Shown: positions 52,794 through 59,529 of the stretch, in pieces
Layout of the letters: every line of letters starts with the position of its first letter
Numbering within the stretch: the first letter of the stretch is position 1
Program-made: the position numbers and the translations under genes
Assembly: GCF_003851885.1 (NCBI RefSeq)
Contig: NZ_BHZE01000002.1
Location: 124,001 to 188,000, forward strand
From: Thermaurantimonas aggregans
Lineage (GTDB): Bacteria; Bacteroidota; Bacteroidia; Flavobacteriales; Schleiferiaceae
DNA: 64,000 bases
Reading direction: 5' to 3'
Notes under the pieces: model-generated
Seen by the model: only the letters and a program-made list of their open reading frames with translations
What the model was told of the DNA's origin: nothing
Databases searched by the model: none

Positions 52794-52968
52794 CGTGAGG
52801 GATTCGGTGGGCGCGCGTCAGCGCGGTGTGGAGGCGTAGCTAAGCTTAGCCGCAGCGCGGGAGCGACGTGTATACTGACGAAGACTTTCAGTTTTGTCAG
52901 CATCTTCCCTTGGAAACACGCTGACCTGAGCAGCTGCCCGAATGGGCATTGCTAGGAAGGGTACGGCC
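52794..52968 (-). repeat. Dispersed GC-rich structured repeat, copy C
   Basis: On the minus strand it starts after a T-run (52969-52987) with GGCCGTACCC, continues through a region with a GCCC-ATTC-GGGC hairpin, then TCGCTCCCGCGCTGCGGCT and ACCGCGCTGACGCGCGCCC, and ends AATCCCTCACG. The last 80 bases match copy B almost position by position; the start is more diverged. As in copies A and B, it lies downstream of a gene (here the leftward Usp gene), in that gene's direction. The rest of the 52706-53046 gap holds only the Usp terminator. Confidence 0.78.
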
Positions 52969-52970
52969 TA

Positions 52971-53014
52971 AAAAAAAAAAAAAAAAACAAACACTCAGCT
53001 ATGCTTGGCTGAGT
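52971..53014 (-). terminator. Terminator of the universal stress protein gene
   Basis: CACTCAGC (52991-52998) pairs with GCTGAGTG (53007-53014) around an 8-base loop. On the minus strand it runs into TTTG and then more than fifteen T residues. The repeat copy C begins where the T-run ends. Confidence 0.9.
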
Positions 53015-53046
53015 GCTGGTGATTGAGTTTGTGTAGGGGGTAATTG

Positions 53047-53865
53047 CTAGTTTGCATCCTCGTGAAGGGCAAGGTAAGGTAGCTTGGAATGGTAAGCAAC
53101 CTTGGTGGTGACTGACTTGTGGAAGATAGACTCGAAAAAACTGTAGTTGCGGCTCATGAGGGCAATCATGTCGGCGCGGTCTTCAGCTGCAAACTGTAAA
53201 AGGGTGTCTTCGACGTTTTCGCCACTGAGTACTTCGAAACGGTGGGAAATGCCTTTGAGGTATTCGGAGATGCGCTGCTTGGCTTCGATTACCGTTTGAT
53301 TATCAATGCCATAATTGACAATTACATGAGCGATTACGACTTCTGCATTGAAGATGGAGGCGATTTCGGCAAGCTGGATGAGGGCGGTACCGTTGCGCTT
53401 TGATTTGAAGTCGGCACCAAAAACAATCTTGCGGATATTTGAGAAGTGTGAGCCGGCAGGTATGGTAATAACGGGTACTGTGACGCTCTGAAGGATAGAG
53501 GCAGCATTTGAGCCGATGAGGATTTCTTCTATACCACTGGCGCCTTTGGTGCCGAGGATTACCATGTCGGCGCCTTCATCTTCCACAGCTTTTTTCACTA
53601 AGCGAATGGGGTTGCCTACCAGACACCGTGTTTCGTAAGGTATGCCAGCGCTTTGAAGCTTTTCTTCCACTTTTTTCATCCCTGCTTCGGAGTTTTCCTT
53701 CATGATTTCGAGCAGGGAGTGGGTCATAACTGTCTCGGCGTAAGGCAAATCGTAAGCATTTAGAGCGATTATTTTAGCACCGGTTTTCTTAGCGAAGTCG
53801 ATAGCAAAGTCGAGGGCCTTGTCAGCGTTGGCGGAATAATCTGTTGGGAAAATGATTGTTTTCAT
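53047..53865 (-). CDS. Tandem-domain universal stress protein
   Basis: The 272-residue protein has two UspA folds. The first (IIFPTDYSANADKALDFAIDFAKKTGAKIIALNAYDL) has the ATP-binding motif VILGTKGASGIEEILIGSNAASILQSVTVPVITIP. The second (IVFGADFKSKRNGTALIQLAEIASIFNAEVVIAHVI) ends in RADMIALMSRNYSFFESIFHKSVTTKVAYHSKLPYLAL, in which the G-2x-G-9x-G motif is lost. So only the first domain probably binds ATP. Such proteins respond to starvation or other stress. It is transcribed alone, with a strong terminator. Confidence 0.92.
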   Translation of the reverse strand: MKTIIFPTDYSANADKALDFAIDFAKKTGAKIIALNAYDLPYAETVMTHSLLEIMKENSEAGMKKVEEKLQSAGIPYETRCLVGNPIRLVKKAVEDEGADMVILGTKGASGIEEILIGSNAASILQSVTVPVITIPAGSHFSNIRKIVFGADFKSKRNGTALIQLAEIASIFNAEVVIAHVIVNYGIDNQTVIEAKQRISEYLKGISHRFEVLSGENVEDTLLQFAAEDRADMIALMSRNYSFFESIFHKSVTTKVAYHSKLPYLALHEDAN

Positions 53866-53935
53866 ACAGGTCGATTAACTAAAGACGAAGGTAGTGCTCT
53901 TGAAAGTACGGATTTTATGATAATTATCAACACTT

Positions 53936-55135
53936 TTAGGTGGATTTCTTAAGAACAAGGCCCTTTAGATAGCGGCCTTCGGGGTGGTAGATGCTGACCG
54001 GATGATCAGCCGGCTGATGGAGGCGGTGTAAAATCTGAAAGTCGATGCCTGTGTCCATAGCGGCTGATGTGACGGTATTGAGGAAGAGCTCCTCTGAGAT
54101 GTTTTGAGAGCATGAATAGGTCATGAGCAGCCCCCCGGGAGCGAGTTTGCTCATGGCAAGGGCATTCAGGCGTTTGTAGCCGATTACGGCATTGTGGGTG
54201 ACGCGGTGGCTTTTTGCAAAGGCAGGTGGGTCGAGTACGATGATGTCGAAAGTGCGTTCGAGGTGGGTGAGGTAGTCGAAGGCATCGGTAGCCAGGGAGG
54301 TGTGCTTGCTAAGATCAAGTTGATTGATTTCCAGATTTTTTTCCAAGAGGTCGATGGCGCGCTGGCTAATGTCGAGCGATACTACTTCGCGGGCACCGGT
54401 CGCAATGGCATAGATACTGAAGCCACCCGTATATGAAAAGGTATTGAGAACCGACTTGCCAGTACAAAGCCGGGACAAAAGTTTTCGATTTTCGCGTTGG
54501 TCGATGAAGAAACCGGTTTTTTGGCCTTGCTGAAAGTCAATTAAAAACTTGTGGCCATATTCGCGGGCTATGATTTGTTTGGTAGGCTCGCCTACTGCCC
54601 ATTGATTTTCAAGCGTGGCGTCGTGCAATGCGTCGGCGCTTTTGTCGTAGATGGCAGTAAGGCGGCTGCCCAAATGGCGCTGAAGTGCACCATAAATGCT
54701 CTCTCGTGCATGATACATGCCCAGGTGATGGCACTGCACGATGCAGTAGCCAGCGTAGTAGTCCACTACAAGTCCAGGTAATCCGTCACCTTCGCCAAAG
54801 ATGAGGCGGAAGCAATCGGTTTCGGCTGATGAAAAGAAGCCGAGTTGTTCTCGCGTGTGAATGGCGGCTTTGATTTTTTGGTCAATGAAGTACTCTACGG
54901 GTAGTTTTTCTGTAGTCCAGCTTAAAATTCGAACGGCGATGCTTCCGCTAGAAAGAAATCCGATACCACGAATAGTGCCTTTAGCATCAGCTATAAACAC
55001 TGGTGTGCCTTCGGTGGCTGACTTTGGAATGTTTCGCAAAGCCCCACTAAAAATCCATGGATGCCGCTGGAAGAAAATTTTTTCTTTTTCCGGCTTGATG
55101 TGGACTACAGGATAGTTTGGTAAAAAAGGTTTCAA
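53936..55135 (-). CDS. Class I rRNA methyltransferase RlmI/RlmK-like
   Basis: The 399-residue protein has an N-terminal PUA domain (KEKIFFQRHPWIFSGAL), a central EEHEE-like domain, and a Rossmann methyltransferase: NTFSYTGGFSIYAIATGAREVVSLDIS, DIIVLDPPAFAKS and LLMTYSCSQNISEELF. RlmI makes m5C1962 in 23S rRNA of E. coli, with the catalytic cysteine in the YSCS motif, and that is the likely job. The start is TTG at 55135, sharing TTGA with the stop of the preceding gene; no ATG precedes the PUA segment. This suggests translational coupling. Confidence 0.9.
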   Translation of the reverse strand: MKPFLPNYPVVHIKPEKEKIFFQRHPWIFSGALRNIPKSATEGTPVFIADAKGTIRGIGFLSSGSIAVRILSWTTEKLPVEYFIDQKIKAAIHTREQLGFFSSAETDCFRLIFGEGDGLPGLVVDYYAGYCIVQCHHLGMYHARESIYGALQRHLGSRLTAIYDKSADALHDATLENQWAVGEPTKQIIAREYGHKFLIDFQQGQKTGFFIDQRENRKLLSRLCTGKSVLNTFSYTGGFSIYAIATGAREVVSLDISQRAIDLLEKNLEINQLDLSKHTSLATDAFDYLTHLERTFDIIVLDPPAFAKSHRVTHNAVIGYKRLNALAMSKLAPGGLLMTYSCSQNISEELFLNTVTSAAMDTGIDFQILHRLHQPADHPVSIYHPEGRYLKGLVLKKST

Positions 55136-55644
55136 AACTGTGTGGCTATTTTTTTGAGTTCTACAAAATCAGGAATTGACTTACTCGTGAGGTAGTAGAT
55201 ATCGATGGAACGGGTGTAAAAATGGTGGTCGATGCCATTAGTAATCAAGATGGCTGGACTTTTAAACCTTTGATTATAGCGCAAGGCCTGGGCAAGGACT
55301 TCCTCGTTGAGCAGAACATCGGGACTTTTGCACTCGGCCAGCAGCAAGATGCCCTCAGCGCCAAATACGGCCAGGTCAAATCGCTTAGCGAGACCATAGA
55401 GTGAAAAGGCTTTTTCAAGAGCAAGGGTCACAGGGGGAAATCCGCGCGAAAGAAGTTCTGCTACGAGGTGCTGCCGCACCCACTCTTCAGGAGTAAGCTG
55501 GAGCCAACGACGGCGGATGACGTCGTACACTTGCCAGCCGTCGGGTACACTTCTGAAGGCGTGAGGGGGAGGTGAATGGAGATTTAGCGGTCTAAAATCG
55601 TCGAAAACATCCTTCATTCCACCATCAGTAAGCAAGTGTAGCAT
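55132..55644 (-). CDS. Protein with HsdR N-terminal (PD-(D/E)xK-type) domain
   Basis: The 170-residue protein has the pattern LTPEEWVRQHLVAELLSRGFPP...LAKRFDLAVFGAEGILLLAECKSPDV, matching the type I restriction HsdR_N domain with the nuclease core Asp and Glu-x-Lys (ECK). It has no helicase part and no methylase or specificity neighbour, so it is not a restriction enzyme by itself. Stand-alone HsdR_N proteins beside era and RNA methyltransferase genes are frequent in Bacteroidota; the function is unknown. A second ATG at codon 10 (55617) may be the true start. Confidence 0.8.
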   Translation of the reverse strand: MLHLLTDGGMKDVFDDFRPLNLHSPPPHAFRSVPDGWQVYDVIRRRWLQLTPEEWVRQHLVAELLSRGFPPVTLALEKAFSLYGLAKRFDLAVFGAEGILLLAECKSPDVLLNEEVLAQALRYNQRFKSPAILITNGIDHHFYTRSIDIYYLTSKSIPDFVELKKIATQF

Positions 55645-55670
55645 TGGTCTTTTCAGCTATTAAATGCAGC

Positions 55671-56567
55671 TTATCTGTAGCCATAGCGCTTTAGCTTTTT
55701 GGTGTCAAAGCGCCAATTGGGATCGACTTTTACGTAAAGCTCCAGGTAGATTTTTTTCATGAAAAAATGCTCGAGTGCCAATCGTGCGTCGGTCCCAACG
55801 CGCTTGAGAGCACTCCCACCCTTACCAATGATGATGGTCTTTTGTGTTTCTCGCTCAACGATGATCATTGCCCTTATGCGTATGATGTTTTCTTCTTCTT
55901 TGAACTCCTCAACTACCACCTCACAGGCATAGGGGATTTCCTCTTTATAGTGCAGCAGGATTTTTTCACGTATCACTTCTGATACGATAAAGCGCTCTGA
56001 CTTGTCAGTGAGCTGATCGGTATCGAAGTAGGGAGGGTGTACAGGGAGCAGTTCCAGCAGTCGATTTTTTAATTCAATTACATTAAATCCGTGTAGTGCT
56101 GAGATAAGCCAAATTTCAGCTTTAGGAACGGTTGACTTCCAATATTCGGCCTCGGCTAGGGCCTCTTCTTGTGCAATGGTGTCCACCTTATTGATGGCAA
56201 TAATCAGGGGCACTTCACTTTGTACAATGGCTTCAAAGAGCTCTTTATTCTTGGCCTCTCTTTCCCCAGGCACAGCCAGGTATAGAGCTATGTCGGCATC
56301 TTCAAGGGCTTCTTTTACAGCATTCATCATGGTTTCTTGCAAGGCATATTTAGGCTCGATGATGCCAGGTGTGTCAGAGAAGATCATTTGATAGCCGGGT
56401 TCGTTCAATATACCAAGCATCCTAACGCGTGTGGTTTGGGCCTTGGGAGTAACAATGGCGAGGCGCTCGCCCAGCATGGCATTGAGCAGGGTCGATTTGC
56501 CTGCGTTTGGATTGCCGAAGATGTTTACGTATCCAGCTTTAAATTGTGTGGTGTCAGAATTTTCCAT
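55671..56567 (-). CDS. era: GTPase Era
   Basis: The 298-residue GTPase binds the 3' end of 16S rRNA and assists 30S assembly. The G domain has GNPNAGKSTLLNAML (G1), TTRVRMLG (G2), FSDTPGI (G3), IAINKVD (G4) and ISALHGFN (G5). A KH domain follows (IIRIRAMIIVERETQKTIIIGKGGSALKRVGTDARLALEHFFMKKIYLELYVKV). The protein is full length. Neighbours are a PLP enzyme one base upstream and the HsdR_N-like gene downstream, all in one direction. Confidence 0.96.
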   Translation of the reverse strand: MENSDTTQFKAGYVNIFGNPNAGKSTLLNAMLGERLAIVTPKAQTTRVRMLGILNEPGYQMIFSDTPGIIEPKYALQETMMNAVKEALEDADIALYLAVPGEREAKNKELFEAIVQSEVPLIIAINKVDTIAQEEALAEAEYWKSTVPKAEIWLISALHGFNVIELKNRLLELLPVHPPYFDTDQLTDKSERFIVSEVIREKILLHYKEEIPYACEVVVEEFKEEENIIRIRAMIIVERETQKTIIIGKGGSALKRVGTDARLALEHFFMKKIYLELYVKVDPNWRFDTKKLKRYGYR

Positions 56568-56568
56568 A

Positions 56569-57510
56569 TCAGGGCAAAATTAACCGAAGTTTCTCGGCAT
56601 CTACATTTCCGCCGGTGAGTATTACAGCCACCTTCTTGCCTTTAAACTTATCCTTGTGTTTTAGCAACGCTGCCACTGGCACGGCGCAGCTTGGTTCGAT
56701 TATTAGTTTTAGGTAGAAAGTAATCCAGCGCCAGGCATCGATGACTTCTTCTTCAGTTACGGTCAGAATGTCGTGAACGTATTTACGAATGACATCAAAA
56801 GTGATGTCGCCGAGCGAGGTGCGTAGTCCGTCAGCAATTGTGTTAGCTGCTCCTACAGGTATGAGCTTACCGGCATGAAAAGACTGATACGCATCGTCAG
56901 CGTTTTTCGGCTCACAGCCTATCACTTTGGTTTTAGGTGAGAACTGGTGTGCAGCGAGGGCAGTGCCTGAAAGCAGTCCGCCACCACCCACAGGCGCCAG
57001 TATGAAGTCAGGTTCAAATCCTTCTTGAAGGATTTCGAATGCACAAGTTCCTTGCCCCTCGATAATGTCCCAATGGTTGTACGGGGGTATAAAGATAGCC
57101 CCTGTGCGCTCCACAACCTGTTGAAGTGTTTCTTCGCGAGCCTGAAGGGTAGGCTCACAAAAAGTAATTTCACCGCCCCAAAAGCGCACAGCATCCACCT
57201 TTGTTTTAGGGGCAGTCATTGGCATAACCACATGGGCCTGGGTGCCAAAAATTTTTGCAGCCCAGGCAAGTGCCTGTCCATGATTGCCACTGCTGTGAGT
57301 AGCTACGCCTTTTTCTAGAAGATTTTTTTGGAGTTTACTCAGAGCATTTGCAGCTCCCCGTGCTTTAAATGCATGAATTTTCTGTAAATTTTCGCATTTA
57401 AAAAAAGTAGTATTTTCTAAAAAATTATTGATGTAATCATCTGTTATTAATGGCGTTCGAATAATTATATTATTTATTCGATGATGTGCTTCTGCAATGT
57501 TTATTTTCAT
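56569..57510 (-). CDS. PLP-dependent threonine dehydratase / serine racemase family protein
   Basis: This 313-residue fold-type II PLP enzyme has the cofactor lysine in IHAFKARGAANALSKL, the substrate loop THSSGNHGQALAWAA and the glycine loop LAPVGGGGLLSGTALAA. It lacks the ACT domain of biosynthetic IlvA and is the length of catabolic threonine dehydratases and serine racemases. Either reaction, or beta-hydroxyaspartate dehydratase, is possible. The ATG at 57510 is preferred over an upstream in-frame TTG at 57534; a TACTTTG box lies about 29 bases before it on the minus strand. Confidence 0.88.
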   Translation of the reverse strand: MKINIAEAHHRINNIIIRTPLITDDYINNFLENTTFFKCENLQKIHAFKARGAANALSKLQKNLLEKGVATHSSGNHGQALAWAAKIFGTQAHVVMPMTAPKTKVDAVRFWGGEITFCEPTLQAREETLQQVVERTGAIFIPPYNHWDIIEGQGTCAFEILQEGFEPDFILAPVGGGGLLSGTALAAHQFSPKTKVIGCEPKNADDAYQSFHAGKLIPVGAANTIADGLRTSLGDITFDVIRKYVHDILTVTEEEVIDAWRWITFYLKLIIEPSCAVPVAALLKHKDKFKGKKVAVILTGGNVDAEKLRLILP

Positions 57511-57538
57511 GTTGATTGCTGTTTTCAATTTCAAAAAG

Positions 57539-57545
57539 CAAAGTA
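57539..57545 (-). promoter_or_regulatory. Short -7-like box before the PLP enzyme gene
   Basis: The minus strand reads TACTTTG, one base shorter than TAnnTTTG, 28 bases before the ATG at 57510. A plus-strand TACTTTTG box begins 11 bases away, so this is a compact divergent promoter region. Confidence 0.4.
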
Positions 57546-57555
57546 CATAAAACTC

Positions 57556-57563
57556 TACTTTTG
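57556..57563 (+). promoter_or_regulatory. -7 promoter box of the PAS-domain gene
   Basis: TACTTTTG is a consensus match to TAnnTTTG. An ATG at 57566 is only 2 bases after it and probably lies upstream of the transcription start, so the ATG at 57584 is the better start for the gene. Confidence 0.6.
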
Positions 57564-57583
57564 TAATGAGTAACAGTGTTTTA

Positions 57584-58912
57584 ATGGACGAATTTGTTTT
57601 AAATCGCGCTAAGGGTGCTCTCTACGCAGTAATAAATGCGGCTCACGATGTTTTGCAGTGTAATGAAGCTTTTAGAAGTTATTTTCAGATAAGAGAAAAT
57701 TTTTCGGGAAAAATTGAAGATTTATTTGCCAAACAAGAGCATGAAAAATTAAGACAAATTGTATCAAATGTACTTCAATATGACGATCATTACACCAATT
57801 TAAAATTTGGCATAGCATCAGAATCATTCGAACAGAATCAAGGTGTGAATTGGGAAATCTATAGAATAAATTACAAGGACGAAAATTGTGTATTCTTTTT
57901 CGGGAGTTTATTGTGTAAAAAAGATCATATCCTACTAACTGAAAATTTAAATAAACTTGAAGCTATCCTTACCTCTACAAACGAAAGCAGTATCATAATA
58001 TCGAAAGATAATCGCGTGGAATATTTCAGTGCTCACGCGTACAATGAAGTAAAGCAATTTTTTGGCAAAGAAATAAAGGTTGGTGATGATTTTGATCAAT
58101 ACATAATACCTGATTTGCGCGAGCTTTTCTACGAAAAATTTAATGAAGCACTATCGGGTAAGGAAATATTTTACGAAATAAATATTCCAGTAGGCGATGG
58201 GGATGGTTTGTGGTTTTTTATAAAATTTGTTCCAGTGCGTTCGAGCGATGGAACTGTAGGAGCTGTACTGTATTCAGCTCGAAATATTGACGATATTAAG
58301 AAATATGAATCGGAACTTACAAAGCAAAAGTTTTATCTGAAATCGATGTACGAAAGTACCGATACAGCTATAGCCATTTTTGACAGAAATTTAAAAATGA
58401 TTTATGCAAACAAAAGAGCTTATGAATTGACTGAAAGTAAGTTTGGTAAGAAAATTAATAAAGGAGATTTTGTCCTTGATTTTATCTATCTGGATAGTCT
58501 TGAATTTTTTAAAAGCCAAATTGATAAAGCTCAGCAAGGAGAAATAGTGATTTTTGAATTTAATGATGGAGATGAATTCTGGAAATTCAAAATATTTCCC
58601 ATACTCGATGAAAATGGAAGTAATTTAGGTATTTCTATTCATATTTCTGATATCACTACTATTAAAAATTACGAGAAAAAAATCATCGAACAAGCCCAAT
58701 TTTTAAAAAAGTTAGCCTGGTCGCAAAGTCATGAATTGAGAGGTCCTTTATCTACCATTTTAGCAATAAGTGAAAACATAAATGATATTAAAGACAACGA
58801 TTTGAAAGAAATAGTTCTCAGTAAGTTGAGAAAATATGCCGAACAAATGGACCACATTGTAAAATCAACGGTATTGAGCATCAATCAGCTTTCTGAGAAA
58901 TTTGATATTTGA
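57584..58912 (+). CDS. Soluble multi-PAS protein with a histidine-kinase dimerisation helix but no ATPase domain
   Basis: About 442 residues (448 if translated from ATG 57566, an alternative). Three PAS-like modules are visible: near the N-terminus (ALYAVINAAHDVLQCNEAF), in the middle (SIIISKDNRVEYFSAHAYNE) and before the end (TAIAIFDRNLKMIYANKRAY, with a PAC-like KIFPILDENGSNLGISIHISDIT). The last 75 residues are a DHp-like helical hairpin with an H-box, WSQSHELRGPLSTILAI (His about 383). No N, G1 or G2 box follows: the protein stops where the HATPase domain should begin, with no coding remnant in the next 90 bases. No TM segment is present. The gene is AT-rich. Confidence 0.85.
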   Translation: MDEFVLNRAKGALYAVINAAHDVLQCNEAFRSYFQIRENFSGKIEDLFAKQEHEKLRQIVSNVLQYDDHYTNLKFGIASESFEQNQGVNWEIYRINYKDENCVFFFGSLLCKKDHILLTENLNKLEAILTSTNESSIIISKDNRVEYFSAHAYNEVKQFFGKEIKVGDDFDQYIIPDLRELFYEKFNEALSGKEIFYEINIPVGDGDGLWFFIKFVPVRSSDGTVGAVLYSARNIDDIKKYESELTKQKFYLKSMYESTDTAIAIFDRNLKMIYANKRAYELTESKFGKKINKGDFVLDFIYLDSLEFFKSQIDKAQQGEIVIFEFNDGDEFWKFKIFPILDENGSNLGISIHISDITTIKNYEKKIIEQAQFLKKLAWSQSHELRGPLSTILAISENINDIKDNDLKEIVLSKLRKYAEQMDHIVKSTVLSINQLSEKFDI

Positions 58913-58954
58913 AGGTCAATAGGACAGGGCGCTTTTAAAATCATACAAATGAGT

Positions 58955-58980
58955 GAGGGAGGCTCCGGTGGGCCTCCCTC
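58955..58980 (+). terminator. GC-rich hairpin between the PAS gene and the exported-protein gene
   Basis: GAGGGAGGC and GCCTCCCTC form a 9-bp stem around TCCGGTGG. It is directly followed by TACTTTTG, which is both a weak T-tract and a consensus -7 box, so the hairpin may terminate the upstream gene or modulate the promoter. Confidence 0.5.
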
Positions 58981-58988
58981 TACTTTTG
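58981..58988 (+). promoter_or_regulatory. -7 promoter box of the exported-protein/kinase unit
   Basis: TACTTTTG matches TAnnTTTG and lies 18 bases before the ATG at 59007. It abuts the hairpin at 58955-58980, which occupies the place where a -33 element would be. Confidence 0.55.
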
Positions 58989-59006
58989 GACAAAATCCTT
59001 AAAATA

Positions 59007-59498
59007 ATGAAAACGCTAATCAAAACCTTTGTAATTTTAATCATGCTGCTCGTTGTAAGTGTTCAAGGCCTCTTTGCACAAGACAAGGCCCTGGAACAAC
59101 AGTTGAACCGTGCTGGATTGAAATTCAGCTACGATAATAACTCGAGGAAATACAAATTGGTTTTTGATTTAAGTGACGGCCGGTCTCAGGTAGTTTTGAT
59201 CAATGGCTGGACGTACGATTTAGGTGGCTTTCAGATTCGCGAGATATATTCTCCTGTCGCTACACTCCAGAACAAAACCGATTTTTCTCAGCGGGTTCTT
59301 TTCAACTTGCTCGAGAAAAATTTTGATTACAAGATTGGCAATTGGCAGATTCATGGTGGTGAGCCTCCTTTCATCTTGCAATACTCTATAAAAATCAATT
59401 CTGACATTAATGACGATGTAATTAGGGAGCTTTTGTCATTTGCCGTAAAAGTAGCTGATGCTATGGAAAAAGAACTCACCGGTACAGATGATTATTAA
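59007..59498 (+). CDS. Exported protein of unknown function upstream of the kinase
   Basis: The 163-residue product has a signal peptide (LIKTFVILIMLLVVSVQGLFAQ) and a mature domain of about 140 residues with no family I recognise (LKFSYDNNSRKYKLVFDLSDGRSQVVLINGWTYDLGGFQIREIYSPVA, then a helical C-terminus ELLSFAVKVADAMEKEL). The pattern of beta strands followed by C-terminal helices recalls the YbjN / type III chaperone-like fold, but this is only an impression. An upstream in-frame GTG at 58953 lies within a hairpin and before the promoter box, so it is rejected. The kinase gene follows after 31 bases. Confidence 0.75.
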   Translation: MKTLIKTFVILIMLLVVSVQGLFAQDKALEQQLNRAGLKFSYDNNSRKYKLVFDLSDGRSQVVLINGWTYDLGGFQIREIYSPVATLQNKTDFSQRVLFNLLEKNFDYKIGNWQIHGGEPPFILQYSIKINSDINDDVIRELLSFAVKVADAMEKELTGTDDY

Positions 59499-59529
59499 AA
59501 AGCATTTTCAATTGTAAATATCTGCTTAG

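Noticed and set aside
52794-52968. A structural RNA gene (tRNA or known riboswitch) at copy C
   Set aside because: No cloverleaf, anticodon or known riboswitch core could be drawn; the segment matches the two other repeat copies instead.
55132-55644. A restriction-modification system
   Set aside because: Only an HsdR N-terminal-like domain is present. No helicase, methylase or specificity gene is nearby, and the neighbours are era and an rRNA methyltransferase gene.
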